Assembly: GCA_039976075.1 (NCBI GenBank)
Contig: JBDWFY010000004.1
Coordinates: forward strand, 62,001 to 126,000
Length of the DNA stretch: 64,000 nt
Source: JBDWFY01 sp039976075
Lineage (GTDB): Bacteria > Pseudomonadota > Alphaproteobacteria > Rhizobiales > Stappiaceae
Direction of reading: 5' to 3'
The notes under the pieces are model-generated. The model did no database searches, was not told the DNA's origin, and was given only the letters and a program-made list of their open reading frames with translations. The stretch's first letter is position 1, and each line of letters begins with the position of its first letter. Shown piece by piece: positions 18,669 to 26,628 of this stretch. The translations under genes and the position numbers were made by a program.

Positions 18669-19136
18669 TCATGACAGGCGTATTGTTATGGCTCCCGTCA
18701 TGGAGACCAGGTCAGCGGGTGCTATCTTGAAGATGGCACTGGGCGCTCCCGCAGCTGCCCAAACTTCATCATAACCAAGAAGCGTCCTGTCGATGAACGT
18801 TTCAACCGGTACAAGGTGACCGATGGGCGCAACACCGCCAATGGCAAATCCGGTTTCTTTACGCACACGCTTGGCATCGGCGCGCACGAGCGTTTCGCCC
18901 ACTTGTTCAGCCGCTTTGTCCAAATTCACCTGATTGGCTCCACTGACAAGCAGCAGCTTTAACGCCCCGGATTCAGTTCCCACAAAAATCAGGGACTTCA
19001 CAATTTGAGCCACATCGCAGGCGCATGCTTGTGCCGCTTCTTCCGCCGTGCGGGTGCTGTCGGGCATTGTAATCACGGCAAGGTCAAGCCCTGCTGTTTG
19101 TGCCGCCGCCTTCACCCGTCTCACACTTTTTGACAT
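18669..19136 (-). CDS. YbaK/EbsC-family aminoacyl-tRNA deacylase
   Basis: A 155-residue single-domain protein with the YbaK/ProX pattern: TAEEAAQACACDVAQIVKSLIF, then NQVNLDKAAE and KETGFAIGGVAPIGH, where the conserved Lys and GG(V)xPxGH form the editing pocket. Family role: removing misacylated amino acids (for example Cys or Ala from tRNA-Pro) in trans. It is convergent with the Lrp gene and sits 19 bp after the diheme cytochrome's stop side. Confidence 0.9.
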   Translation of the reverse strand: MSKSVRRVKAAAQTAGLDLAVITMPDSTRTAEEAAQACACDVAQIVKSLIFVGTESGALKLLLVSGANQVNLDKAAEQVGETLVRADAKRVRKETGFAIGGVAPIGHLVPVETFIDRTLLGYDEVWAAAGAPSAIFKIAPADLVSMTGAITIRLS

Positions 19137-19155
19137 GGACTAACCTGCTCTTGGA

Positions 19156-20898
19156 TCATTGACCTTTCAGATACTCGATCAGAGCCAATCGCTGATCGTG
19201 CGTCAGTCCACCTTTGGGATAGTTGTGCCCCTGATTGCCATTTCCGGGGATGGATGTATCGAACCTGAACAGACCCGGCGCCTCATCGCTCACATATCCC
19301 AACTTGTCCAGATCAAGATCGGACCCGCCCGTCCAGAAAACCTTGCGTCTCTCCTCTTCGGGGCTCAGCAGCTCGTAAATTGTCGGCACTGATCCATTAT
19401 GCAGATAAGGGCCGGTTGCCCAAACGGCTTCCAATGGCGAGGCCTTCAGATCCTGATAGGAAGGTGGCAGATACGGGCCGGGCTTTCCGTCCGCCATCTT
19501 TCTCGTCCTGAAACCGTTCCATTCCGCTTCTTCCTGTTGGGTCAGTTTGGCCGCCACCATCGCCTTTCCCACGATGGCACCCACTGCCCCCAGATAATAT
19601 TCGCTGACCGGAACAAGCGGCGCGTCCTTAAACAGAGGAGCCGTCGCTTCGTTCGTCAAGACATACCTGTCGATCATCGACTGCACATAGACTGGATCGG
19701 TTCCGACAGCCTTGTAATCGACACGCCCGATTTCGATGAAGGTCTTTCCGAAAAAATTCTTTTTTGGATCCGTTCGCCGATAAGGCATCTCGTTGTGGCA
19801 ACCCGCGCAATTCTGTTTGAACAGGAGAGCCCCGGCCTCGGCCAACGCACGATCTATCTTTCCCTGGATGGATTCGTTCCAGGCCGGGGCTTCGAGTTTA
19901 CTGACGAGATCTTCCAGCTCATACAGATTTTCAAGCAACAGTGTGGATCTGTAGAGATCTTTGCCATTACCAGACAGCACCGCACTGCCAAAGACACCCA
20001 TCACTTCACCGGCATTCCTGCCGATCGGACTGGCTGCAATCGGATTCCATTGCACAAACTCCAATTGCGGGGTCAACCAAAGCGATGGATAACTCACCGG
20101 CGCCGCAACACCTCTCAGGTTAAGCGGCTGCATCTGATCGCGAACGGCAAGGGCATTGGCAATCTGGGTCAATCCATCCAGTCGACCAAACCCTGAATGA
20201 ACGACCGGCTTTCTGATAATGGCATCGGCGGTCATTTCAGTCTGGAGAACCGCAAATTCCTGCTCGAGTTGCGCGATGGCCTGTTTTGTAGGTTTATCAA
20301 GAACTTTCGCAGCAAATTTTTCAAACCGTGCCGGCTCAAACAGTGTCTGGTTCACAGCCTGCGCGAGATCCTGATAGAACGTATCGAAGTCCAGCATTGC
20401 CGGAGCGCCATCATATCGGATTGTCTTACCCCGAACGGTGACGTCTGCCGTGTGACAAGCTGCGCACGTCAAGCCAACGATTGCTTTCTTCTTACCTGTC
20501 TGCGCTGACCCATCATTCGTTTCGCCCACACGAAAGGCGCCCCCATCGTGCACTTCTTCAATTGCGAAGCCTATCGGCAAACCGTCCGGATTTGATTTCC
20601 CGGTATAAGGCGAGGGAATAAATCCATATATCTGCAGGTTTTCTCTTGATGAAAACAGCGCTGTGCCTGCTTCATTTTCCAGGGCACGGAACCACTTGTA
20701 GGGCATCATCCGGGAGCCCTGTGGCAGATGATAATACCGCTCCCGCTGATCGTCAGTCCATCCCTGGACTGTGTCTGCGGACTGCGCCGACATCGTTCCG
20801 CACAAGCCAAGAAACAGACAGGTCGAAAGAAGCTTGAAAAACTGCAGCGGTCGAAGCATTGCTAAACTCGCCCTAACAAAAGTTCCAGAGAATCGCAT
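19156..20898 (-). CDS. RoxA-like diheme c-type cytochrome
   Basis: A 580-residue exported protein with a hydrophobic signal near residues 20-40. Two c-type heme motifs are seen: CAACH at 145-149 and CAGCH at 364-368. The segment with PQGSRMMPYKWFRALE and the C-terminal ATGPYLHNGSVPTIYELL are characteristic of the large diheme cytochromes related to rubber oxygenase RoxA and diheme peroxidase-like proteins. Other members cleave polymers or alkenes with O2 or are of unknown role. Length is shorter than RoxA (about 680). No dedicated partner gene is adjacent. It is probably periplasmic or secreted. Confidence 0.75.
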   Translation of the reverse strand: MRFSGTFVRASLAMLRPLQFFKLLSTCLFLGLCGTMSAQSADTVQGWTDDQRERYYHLPQGSRMMPYKWFRALENEAGTALFSSRENLQIYGFIPSPYTGKSNPDGLPIGFAIEEVHDGGAFRVGETNDGSAQTGKKKAIVGLTCAACHTADVTVRGKTIRYDGAPAMLDFDTFYQDLAQAVNQTLFEPARFEKFAAKVLDKPTKQAIAQLEQEFAVLQTEMTADAIIRKPVVHSGFGRLDGLTQIANALAVRDQMQPLNLRGVAAPVSYPSLWLTPQLEFVQWNPIAASPIGRNAGEVMGVFGSAVLSGNGKDLYRSTLLLENLYELEDLVSKLEAPAWNESIQGKIDRALAEAGALLFKQNCAGCHNEMPYRRTDPKKNFFGKTFIEIGRVDYKAVGTDPVYVQSMIDRYVLTNEATAPLFKDAPLVPVSEYYLGAVGAIVGKAMVAAKLTQQEEAEWNGFRTRKMADGKPGPYLPPSYQDLKASPLEAVWATGPYLHNGSVPTIYELLSPEEERRKVFWTGGSDLDLDKLGYVSDEAPGLFRFDTSIPGNGNQGHNYPKGGLTHDQRLALIEYLKGQ

Positions 20899-21008
20899 GC
20901 ACTCCAGCGCGCGATGTTAAATCATACGTGGGCAGAGCTTTCTTTCGCAACCATATGCACACCAATCAATTCGATAGCTATTGTGCAGGGCGTCGCTCAC
21001 CAAAACGC

Positions 21009-21051
21009 TTGACAATTTCCCATAAATAAGAATTTATTTCATTTATGGGAA
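21009..21051 (+). promoter_or_regulatory. Promoter/operator of XRE-cupin gene
   Basis: TTGACA (21009-21014) is a good -35 box. An 11-bp perfect inverted repeat (TTCCCATAAAT at 21017-21027, complement at 21041-21051, 13-bp spacer) overlaps both the probable -10 region and the start codon at 21045. This is a strong candidate for an autoregulatory operator of the downstream XRE protein. Confidence 0.6.
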
Positions 21052-21617
21052 GTTTATCCAACAATGACTCCAGCCTGGACTTACGTCTCGCTCAAAATCT
21101 GAAAACGCTCAGAAAAGAGCAAGGCTGGTCGCTCGACGATCTCGCCGAAAGAAGCGGGATCAGCCGAGCGACTTTATCTCGCCTGGAAAATGCAGACGTC
21201 AGCCCAACTGCAGCCGTATTGGGCAAGCTCTGCGCCACCCATGGTCTGACACTCTCACGTTTGATGAAGCTGGTGGAGGAAGATTTTTCTCCCCACATAC
21301 CACGCGATCAACAGCAGCTCTGGGTGGATCCCGATACCGGATTTCAGCGGCGAACCATCTCTCCTCCTGGCGGAACACTCGCCGCAGAAATGCTGGAGTG
21401 CATGCTTCCCGCCGGGCAACGCATTAAATACGACAAACCGCCCCGCCTCGGTCTCGAACATCATCTTTATCTGCTATCGGGCGCTCTAACGATGACGCTT
21501 GGGGAGCGGACCTACACCCTGAAATCAGGCGACTGCCTCAGGTACCAGCTTGAAGGCCCGAGCACTTTTGAAACACCGGCGAAACTCGCTGTCCGATACA
21601 TCCTGACCATCGTGTGA
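21045..21617 (+). CDS. XRE-family regulator with C-terminal cupin
   Basis: A 190-residue protein: an N-terminal helix-turn-helix XRE domain (about 12-70, with LAERSGISRATLSRLENADVSP) and a C-terminal cupin (about 105-190, with HHLYLLSGALTMTLGERTY and KSGDCLRYQLEGPS). Such XRE-cupin regulators sense small ligands in the cupin barrel; many act on amino acid, polyamine or detoxification genes. It lies 6 bp upstream of a GNAT gene and is co-transcribed with it. The gene start overlaps an inverted repeat, which suggests autoregulation. Confidence 0.9.
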   Translation: MGSLSNNDSSLDLRLAQNLKTLRKEQGWSLDDLAERSGISRATLSRLENADVSPTAAVLGKLCATHGLTLSRLMKLVEEDFSPHIPRDQQQLWVDPDTGFQRRTISPPGGTLAAEMLECMLPAGQRIKYDKPPRLGLEHHLYLLSGALTMTLGERTYTLKSGDCLRYQLEGPSTFETPAKLAVRYILTIV

Positions 21618-21623
21618 GACCAG

Positions 21624-22154
21624 ATGCCGGAACAGACGATCAAAATAGAACGACTTTCACCAGAAACCCTCGATGCGCACATTCCTGCGCTGGCAGAAAT
21701 ATTGAATGCGTGCGTCACAAACGGGGCCAGCGTCAGCTTTGTTTTGCCCCATTCGCTTGACGATAGTCGATCATTCTGGGTCGATTCCGTCCGCCCTGCA
21801 CTGCATTCCGGTCATCGGACTGTCTTGATCGCAAAGGTCGGAGACGATGTTGCCGGAACCGTTCAACTGGATTGCGATACGCCTCCAAATCAGCCCCATC
21901 GAGCGGAGGTTTCAAAACTGCTCGTCCATCCGGATTTCAGGCGGAATGGCATCGCCAAAGCGCTGATGATTGAACTTGAGATCCACGCACAAGACCTGGG
22001 CCGATCGCTGATTACCTTGGACACTGCCAGCGCAGGTGCAGAAGCACTCTATGCATCGCTGGGATATCAGCGCGTGGGCTCAATTCCCGGATTTGCGAAG
22101 GATCCGATTGACGATCGCCGTGACGCGACTACGATCATGTTCAAACAACTGTAG
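21624..22154 (+). CDS. GNAT-family N-acetyltransferase
   Basis: A 176-residue GNAT with motif A clearly visible (VSKLLVHPDFRRNGIAKAL) and motif B (SAGAEALYASLGYQRVGSIPGFA). This resembles the acetyltransferases often found in operon with XRE-cupin regulators. The substrate is probably a small amine or amino acid derivative. It is the second gene of the operon begun at 21045. Confidence 0.88.
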   Translation: MPEQTIKIERLSPETLDAHIPALAEILNACVTNGASVSFVLPHSLDDSRSFWVDSVRPALHSGHRTVLIAKVGDDVAGTVQLDCDTPPNQPHRAEVSKLLVHPDFRRNGIAKALMIELEIHAQDLGRSLITLDTASAGAEALYASLGYQRVGSIPGFAKDPIDDRRDATTIMFKQL

Positions 22155-22548
22155 GACGGACGGATTCACCAAGGCACTGCCCTGTCAGCAAAAAGGCTCA
22201 TTGAATTCTTCCAAAGCTTCGTCCATATTGCGTTCAGTTACCCGCCCACCAAACACCTTACTGAAAGGAGTAATTTATGATTGTCGTTCACAACCTCGCA
22301 GAGGTCGGGAACTAGATCAGCAAGCATTGAACCAATGTCGGTTGAATGCTGTTTTTCAGTATTGTTTGCTATCCAGCGCTCTTGCTCCATGGAACAGAAA
22401 TCCAGCGATAGATATTGCGCTGAATAATCTCCCTTTCTCGATCCTGCCCAAATTCAGCGGTCCGCGCGCGATGCGACGGCTCCTGGATGCCTGATTTCAA
22501 AGACTGCGTTGATGGCTCACACCATCCGCAGAGCAGGACGAGAGACCA
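22155..22548. other. Intergenic stretch, no credible gene
   Basis: About 390 bp between the GNAT gene and rsgA. It contains a well-formed ribosome-binding site (AAAGGAG) before a 12-codon ORF at 22277-22315 (MIVVHNLAEVGN), whose start resembles that of ectoine synthase. No further similarity follows. No tRNA or strong hairpin seen. Confidence 0.35.
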
Positions 22549-23610
22549 ATGTCATATCAGATTTCCGATCCGGCCGAATTCGGCTGGTCACCTTATTTTT
22601 CTTCCCAACTTTCCTCGGAAGAAATCGTCGAAGCCCTTCCCGCCCGCGTCGTTGAAGTGCACCGCAACCGACTGCGCATCGTCGGGCCAACACTCGACAC
22701 CAACATATCGCCATTCCACTCACAGCAAGACGATGAAGACACGTCTGCGACGGTTGGTGATTGGTTGTTACTTGATCCTGAAACCCAGCGTCCCATCCGC
22801 CTCCTGCAGCGCAGGAGCGTGTTCAAGCGGCGTGCTCCGGGCACAGATAGAAAAGTGCAGCTGATCGCTGCCAACATCGACACGCTGTTCATCGTTTCTT
22901 CCTGCAATCAGGATTTCAACACCGCCCGGCTCGAGCGGTATCTGGTGCTTGCCCGAGAGGCCGATGTCATGCCGGTGGTTGTTCTAACCAAAGCTGATCT
23001 CGCCGATGATCCATCGGAATTTGTGAGCGCGGCAGCTAAATTATTGCCCGGCTTGCTGGTTGAGAATATCGATGCCCGTGACCCATCGGAAGTCGCCTGC
23101 TTGTCCGGTTGGTGCGCGCGCGGTCAGACTGTGGCGGTGGTCGGCTCATCCGGCGTCGGCAAATCAACTCTGATCAATACGCTGACTGGTGTTGATGAAG
23201 CCAAGACACAGGACATTCGTGCAGATGACGACAAGGGGCGGCATACGACAACCGGCCGCAGCTTCCATCGCCTGCCCGCCGGTGGTTGGTTGCTCGATAC
23301 GCCGGGCATGCGTGAATTGCAATTGACAGATGTGCAGGCCGGGATCGAAGACGTGTTTGCCGACCTCATCGAACTGGCCACAAACTGCCGGTTTGCCGAT
23401 TGCGGACACGAAACCGAACCTGGCTGCGCCATTCAGGCGGCGATTGAAGACGACACACTTGAGCCGAAGCGATTGAAACACTGGCGAAAACTGGAAGCCG
23501 AGGAACGCTATAATACTGAATCGCTTGCCGAAAGACGCGCACGGAACAAGTCTTTTGGCAAGATGGTCAAGCAGGTGATGAAGGGTAAAAAACGCAATCA
23601 GCAAGAGTGA
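22549..23610 (+). CDS. rsgA: Ribosome small-subunit-dependent GTPase A
   Basis: A 353-residue circularly permuted GTPase. An N-terminal OB-like region (about 30-95) is followed by the G domain in permuted order: TKADL (G4) at about 145, GSSGVGKSTLINTL (G1) at about 205 and DTPGMRE (G3). A C-terminal zinc finger has CRFADCGHETEPGC. RsgA (YjeQ) binds the 30S subunit and promotes late maturation. Length and motif order are normal. Confidence 0.95.
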   Translation: MSYQISDPAEFGWSPYFSSQLSSEEIVEALPARVVEVHRNRLRIVGPTLDTNISPFHSQQDDEDTSATVGDWLLLDPETQRPIRLLQRRSVFKRRAPGTDRKVQLIAANIDTLFIVSSCNQDFNTARLERYLVLAREADVMPVVVLTKADLADDPSEFVSAAAKLLPGLLVENIDARDPSEVACLSGWCARGQTVAVVGSSGVGKSTLINTLTGVDEAKTQDIRADDDKGRHTTTGRSFHRLPAGGWLLDTPGMRELQLTDVQAGIEDVFADLIELATNCRFADCGHETEPGCAIQAAIEDDTLEPKRLKHWRKLEAEERYNTESLAERRARNKSFGKMVKQVMKGKKRNQQE

Positions 23611-23634
23611 GAAAATCGCACCGGCAGGCGCTTG

Positions 23635-24165
23635 TCAGAGAGTGTCTGCTTGGGCCATCTCAATTGGTGGCAACACATAGATGTTCCGCTTCAAATCGTC
23701 TGGAAATTCAATTCGGTCAACAATCGTCCCGCCCAGCTTGAGCGCAAGATTACGTGCGGGATCGTTGTTGTCATCCATATGTGTTTCTACCTGTTCCCAT
23801 TTCAGAGTACGGTAGGCAAACGAAATTGCAGCACGGGAGGCTTCCAGCGCGTATCCTCGCCTGCGAGCGCTGGGAACAATCCACCAGGTCAACTCATGAC
23901 GTGGCCAGCCCTCGGGCCAAACCAACCCGCAAGCCCCGATCATTTCGTCCGTCTCATTTATTTGAAGCGCCCACATGCCGTATCCGCGCAGATGCCAATG
24001 TCCCAGATCTGCTGCCAGCTTCTTCCATGCGCGCAATGGTGACATCGGCCCACCGTAAAATTTCGAAGCGTTCGCATCGCCAAAAAATCGTTCATAAATC
24101 GCAAAGTCAGCACCATTTGGCGCCCGCAATGTCATCCGCTCGGTTTTGATTTCAGGTGTTTTCAT
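23635..24165 (-). CDS. GNAT acetyltransferase, RimJ/RimL-type
   Basis: A 176-residue protein with the RimJ/L-like pattern: TERMTLRAPNGADFAIYERFF at the start, WWIVPSARRRGYALEASRA as motif A, and HMDDNNDPARNLALKLG as motif B. Members acetylate the N-termini of ribosomal proteins or small molecules. It is convergent with rsgA and a single gene. Confidence 0.88.
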   Translation of the reverse strand: MKTPEIKTERMTLRAPNGADFAIYERFFGDANASKFYGGPMSPLRAWKKLAADLGHWHLRGYGMWALQINETDEMIGACGLVWPEGWPRHELTWWIVPSARRRGYALEASRAAISFAYRTLKWEQVETHMDDNNDPARNLALKLGGTIVDRIEFPDDLKRNIYVLPPIEMAQADTL

Positions 24166-24441
24166 AGCATTTCAATAAGGCGTACTGGTTCCGTTGTGGG
24201 ACCATCTTTATCTCTTCTCTTGTACCTCAGATGCCGGCCATTGGAACACCCGCCATTCTCTTACGAACAGCTACGGCTTCAAATCTTTATAAATGAGAGC
24301 AAGTTATTGGTTCTACATGATCGCGACCGGTCTGATCATGCAATTCCTGCGCAATTTGAACAGACTCCAATTGCGATGCCTGAAAGAAAACTCTCCACAG
24401 GCATCGCTCTGTCGGCTCGATCATCAAACCGGTATCGAGAA

Positions 24442-26628
24442 CTAGCTTTTCGTTGCCGCCAACCGTGTTGAACTGGATTTCCTCGCAGTCTGGGCTCGTT
24501 GAGACACCGTGTCCCCTCTTCCAGCGACCTTGCCTGATAACAATGCCACCAAGCCGGCCCTGATCCGCTTCCAGAACCGCAGAACCGTCAGAAACATAAC
24601 CATCATGAATCCGATGATGCTTTCCGGTTCCGGCGCCGAGCTGCCGCTGAGATTGAGACTTGGATAGGCTGATTTTTTGACACCAGCCACCTGGGATAGC
24701 GGGACAGCGCTGGACACCGCTCTTTCGGGATCTGTATTGACGGCCTTTTGCGACACGGCAACAAATGACGTGAAACGTGATTGAAGGCTGAAGTCGAGCC
24801 CCAGTTTGGTGATTTGTCGTTCCAGCACGGCCTTGTCGCCATCGCCAATCATATGGTTCCGGTTCTTCTGTGCAATCTGCTCGCGGGCCCAGATGGTCGG
24901 CAATGGCGATTGTGCCGTCTCGTTTTCTTCCACCTTACGAGGCAGCGAAACAGTAACAGGAAAATACGCCTTTCTGCCGTTAATCAGACCATTGATATGG
25001 ATGGTATGCTCCCCGCCGTCTTTATACCGTGCAAGCACCCGAACCGAATTCCCCGCAAAGAGATCCGGGATTTGAGCCGGTGCCTGTTCCTGAATCGCAA
25101 GTCCCTTCCAATCGATCGAAATATCCGTCAGGACGGGCGATTTGAGATCCCGCGCCAATGTCTGCGCAACGTCCATTGCATCTTTGGTCGGATCAACATA
25201 GCGCGCATAGCCGCGTCCTTCCGAGGCCATCGCATCCAGCAAAAACCGATTGACGGACGTACCCACACCGAAGGCATAGATGCGGGCCTTGCCAATCCGT
25301 TTGCGAATGGAAGCAATGACATCGTTCTCCCTGCCAATATACCCGTCAGTCAGAAACACCACGATCCGCATCGTGTTGTCAGGTTGGGCGGTATCGAACG
25401 CAGCATTGATCGCCCGATTCATTTCAGTGCCACCACCCGCTGTGAGCCCGGCAACAAACGCTTGGCCGTTTTTGATATTTTCAGGCGTTGCACGCACGGC
25501 CTCTTGTGCAAATTGCGAGGTGTTATCGGAAAACCGCAGAATACGGAAATAGTCCGTCGGCCGAAGCGCTGCCAGCGCCGCGTCCATAAACGATTTACTG
25601 GCGTCGACCGGCTCCCCATTCATCGATCCGGACGTATCCAGCACAAACACCAACTCACGGGGCGTGATCGTTTCTTCTGCCGGCATTTTCGGCGGCTCGA
25701 TCATCAGGGAAACGAAACCACCGCGCTCATCAAAGTGTGACACGGCACCAGCCCGAATTTCTTTATCTTGCAGTCCATACCGCAAGACAAAGTCCCGGTT
25801 GTCGATAGTGTTCCCTTTGGCCAGAGAGATGGATTTACGGGTTTCGTCACCTTCCACTGAAAGTGCATGTGTCGCGCTAGATACTGCGGAAATGGGCATC
25901 GGCGCGACTATATCCAGTTTGATTGAAACCCGTTCGGGGTCAATCGCCTTTGGCGTATCCTGACCAAAAACGTTGGGATAGTCCGGAAGCTTATCGACAT
26001 TCCAGCCGGAAATCGTCTCAAAGTCGGAAACCGAAGGACCCTCACTGTCGCCATGAGCGGCAATCTTTTGCGATGGTTGGCTCGGAGATCCCTCGTACCG
26101 GGGACCGACCACCAGCGGGACAACAAGTTCATAAGCATCCTCAATCATCGGCACACTCTGAACGTAGGTCAGCGTGATTTTGACCGGTTTGCCCGGCATC
26201 AGATTGGCAATATTCTGCGTAAACATATTCGGGCGGTGCTGGGTCAGCAGCGACGCCGCCTTCCCTTCCGCCTTTGCCTTCTCAAACGTTGCCTCGGCTT
26301 CCTGCTTTTTCTTGATCGTCGCCTTGATGAGCTCATCGCCCACTTCCATCTGCATTCCGAACACAGCCGCGTGCTGATTCAGCGGAAAAAGGTAGGTGGC
26401 GTTAATGGCAAGTGTCGTTGGATTGAAGAACGTTTGCGTGACCTGAACGGTCGCGACGCTTCCCTCAATATCCACATCATAATCAGCTCTTAAAAGCGGC
26501 AGACGTACCGTCTTTCCATCCACAACCGTGACGACTTGCCCCGCGTCTTCTGTTTTTCCAACAGCTGCAAGTGCCGAACCAAGCGTCGTGAAAACCGCAA
26601 GGCTCAAAGTAGCAAAAATCAATTTCAT
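24442..26628 (-). CDS. VIT and VWA domain protein with PEP-CTERM-like exosortase signal
   Basis: A 728-residue exported protein. It has a signal peptide (about 1-22), a VIT domain (about 45-165, with NPTTLAINATYLFPLNQ), then a VWA domain (about 325-495) with a complete MIDAS start, DTSGSMNG (331-338), and a C-terminal sorting signal: PEPE at about 666, a TM segment (SIIGFMMVMFLTVLRF) and basic residues (WKRIR). This is the inter-alpha-trypsin-inhibitor-like architecture, also seen in sortase and exosortase-N target proteins. Its start ATG overlaps the exosortase stop by 4 nt (ATGA), so the two are translationally coupled and this protein is the obvious dedicated substrate. Odd: about 38 residues, many polar or basic, extend past the Arg cluster, whereas PEP-CTERM proteins normally stop there. 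Confidence 0.85.
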   Translation of the reverse strand: MKLIFATLSLAVFTTLGSALAAVGKTEDAGQVVTVVDGKTVRLPLLRADYDVDIEGSVATVQVTQTFFNPTTLAINATYLFPLNQHAAVFGMQMEVGDELIKATIKKKQEAEATFEKAKAEGKAASLLTQHRPNMFTQNIANLMPGKPVKITLTYVQSVPMIEDAYELVVPLVVGPRYEGSPSQPSQKIAAHGDSEGPSVSDFETISGWNVDKLPDYPNVFGQDTPKAIDPERVSIKLDIVAPMPISAVSSATHALSVEGDETRKSISLAKGNTIDNRDFVLRYGLQDKEIRAGAVSHFDERGGFVSLMIEPPKMPAEETITPRELVFVLDTSGSMNGEPVDASKSFMDAALAALRPTDYFRILRFSDNTSQFAQEAVRATPENIKNGQAFVAGLTAGGGTEMNRAINAAFDTAQPDNTMRIVVFLTDGYIGRENDVIASIRKRIGKARIYAFGVGTSVNRFLLDAMASEGRGYARYVDPTKDAMDVAQTLARDLKSPVLTDISIDWKGLAIQEQAPAQIPDLFAGNSVRVLARYKDGGEHTIHINGLINGRKAYFPVTVSLPRKVEENETAQSPLPTIWAREQIAQKNRNHMIGDGDKAVLERQITKLGLDFSLQSRFTSFVAVSQKAVNTDPERAVSSAVPLSQVAGVKKSAYPSLNLSGSSAPEPESIIGFMMVMFLTVLRFWKRIRAGLVALLSGKVAGRGDTVSQRAQTARKSSSTRLAATKS

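Noticed and set aside
19399..20196. 265-codon plus-strand frame
   Set aside because: Antisense to the diheme cytochrome gene with clear heme motifs; composition like a shadow.
22277..22315. A 12-codon ORF with good ribosome-binding site whose start (MIVVHNLAEV) resembles that of ectoine synthase
   Set aside because: Similarity ends after the first residues and no other ectoine gene is near; probably coincidence, although a decayed remnant cannot be excluded.
24781..25740. Long (319-codon) open frame on the plus strand
   Set aside because: It lies antisense to the VIT/VWA gene, whose domain motifs are clear; no recognisable motif on the antisense side.
26053..26493. 146-codon plus-strand frame
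   Set aside because: Antisense shadow of the VIT domain region.
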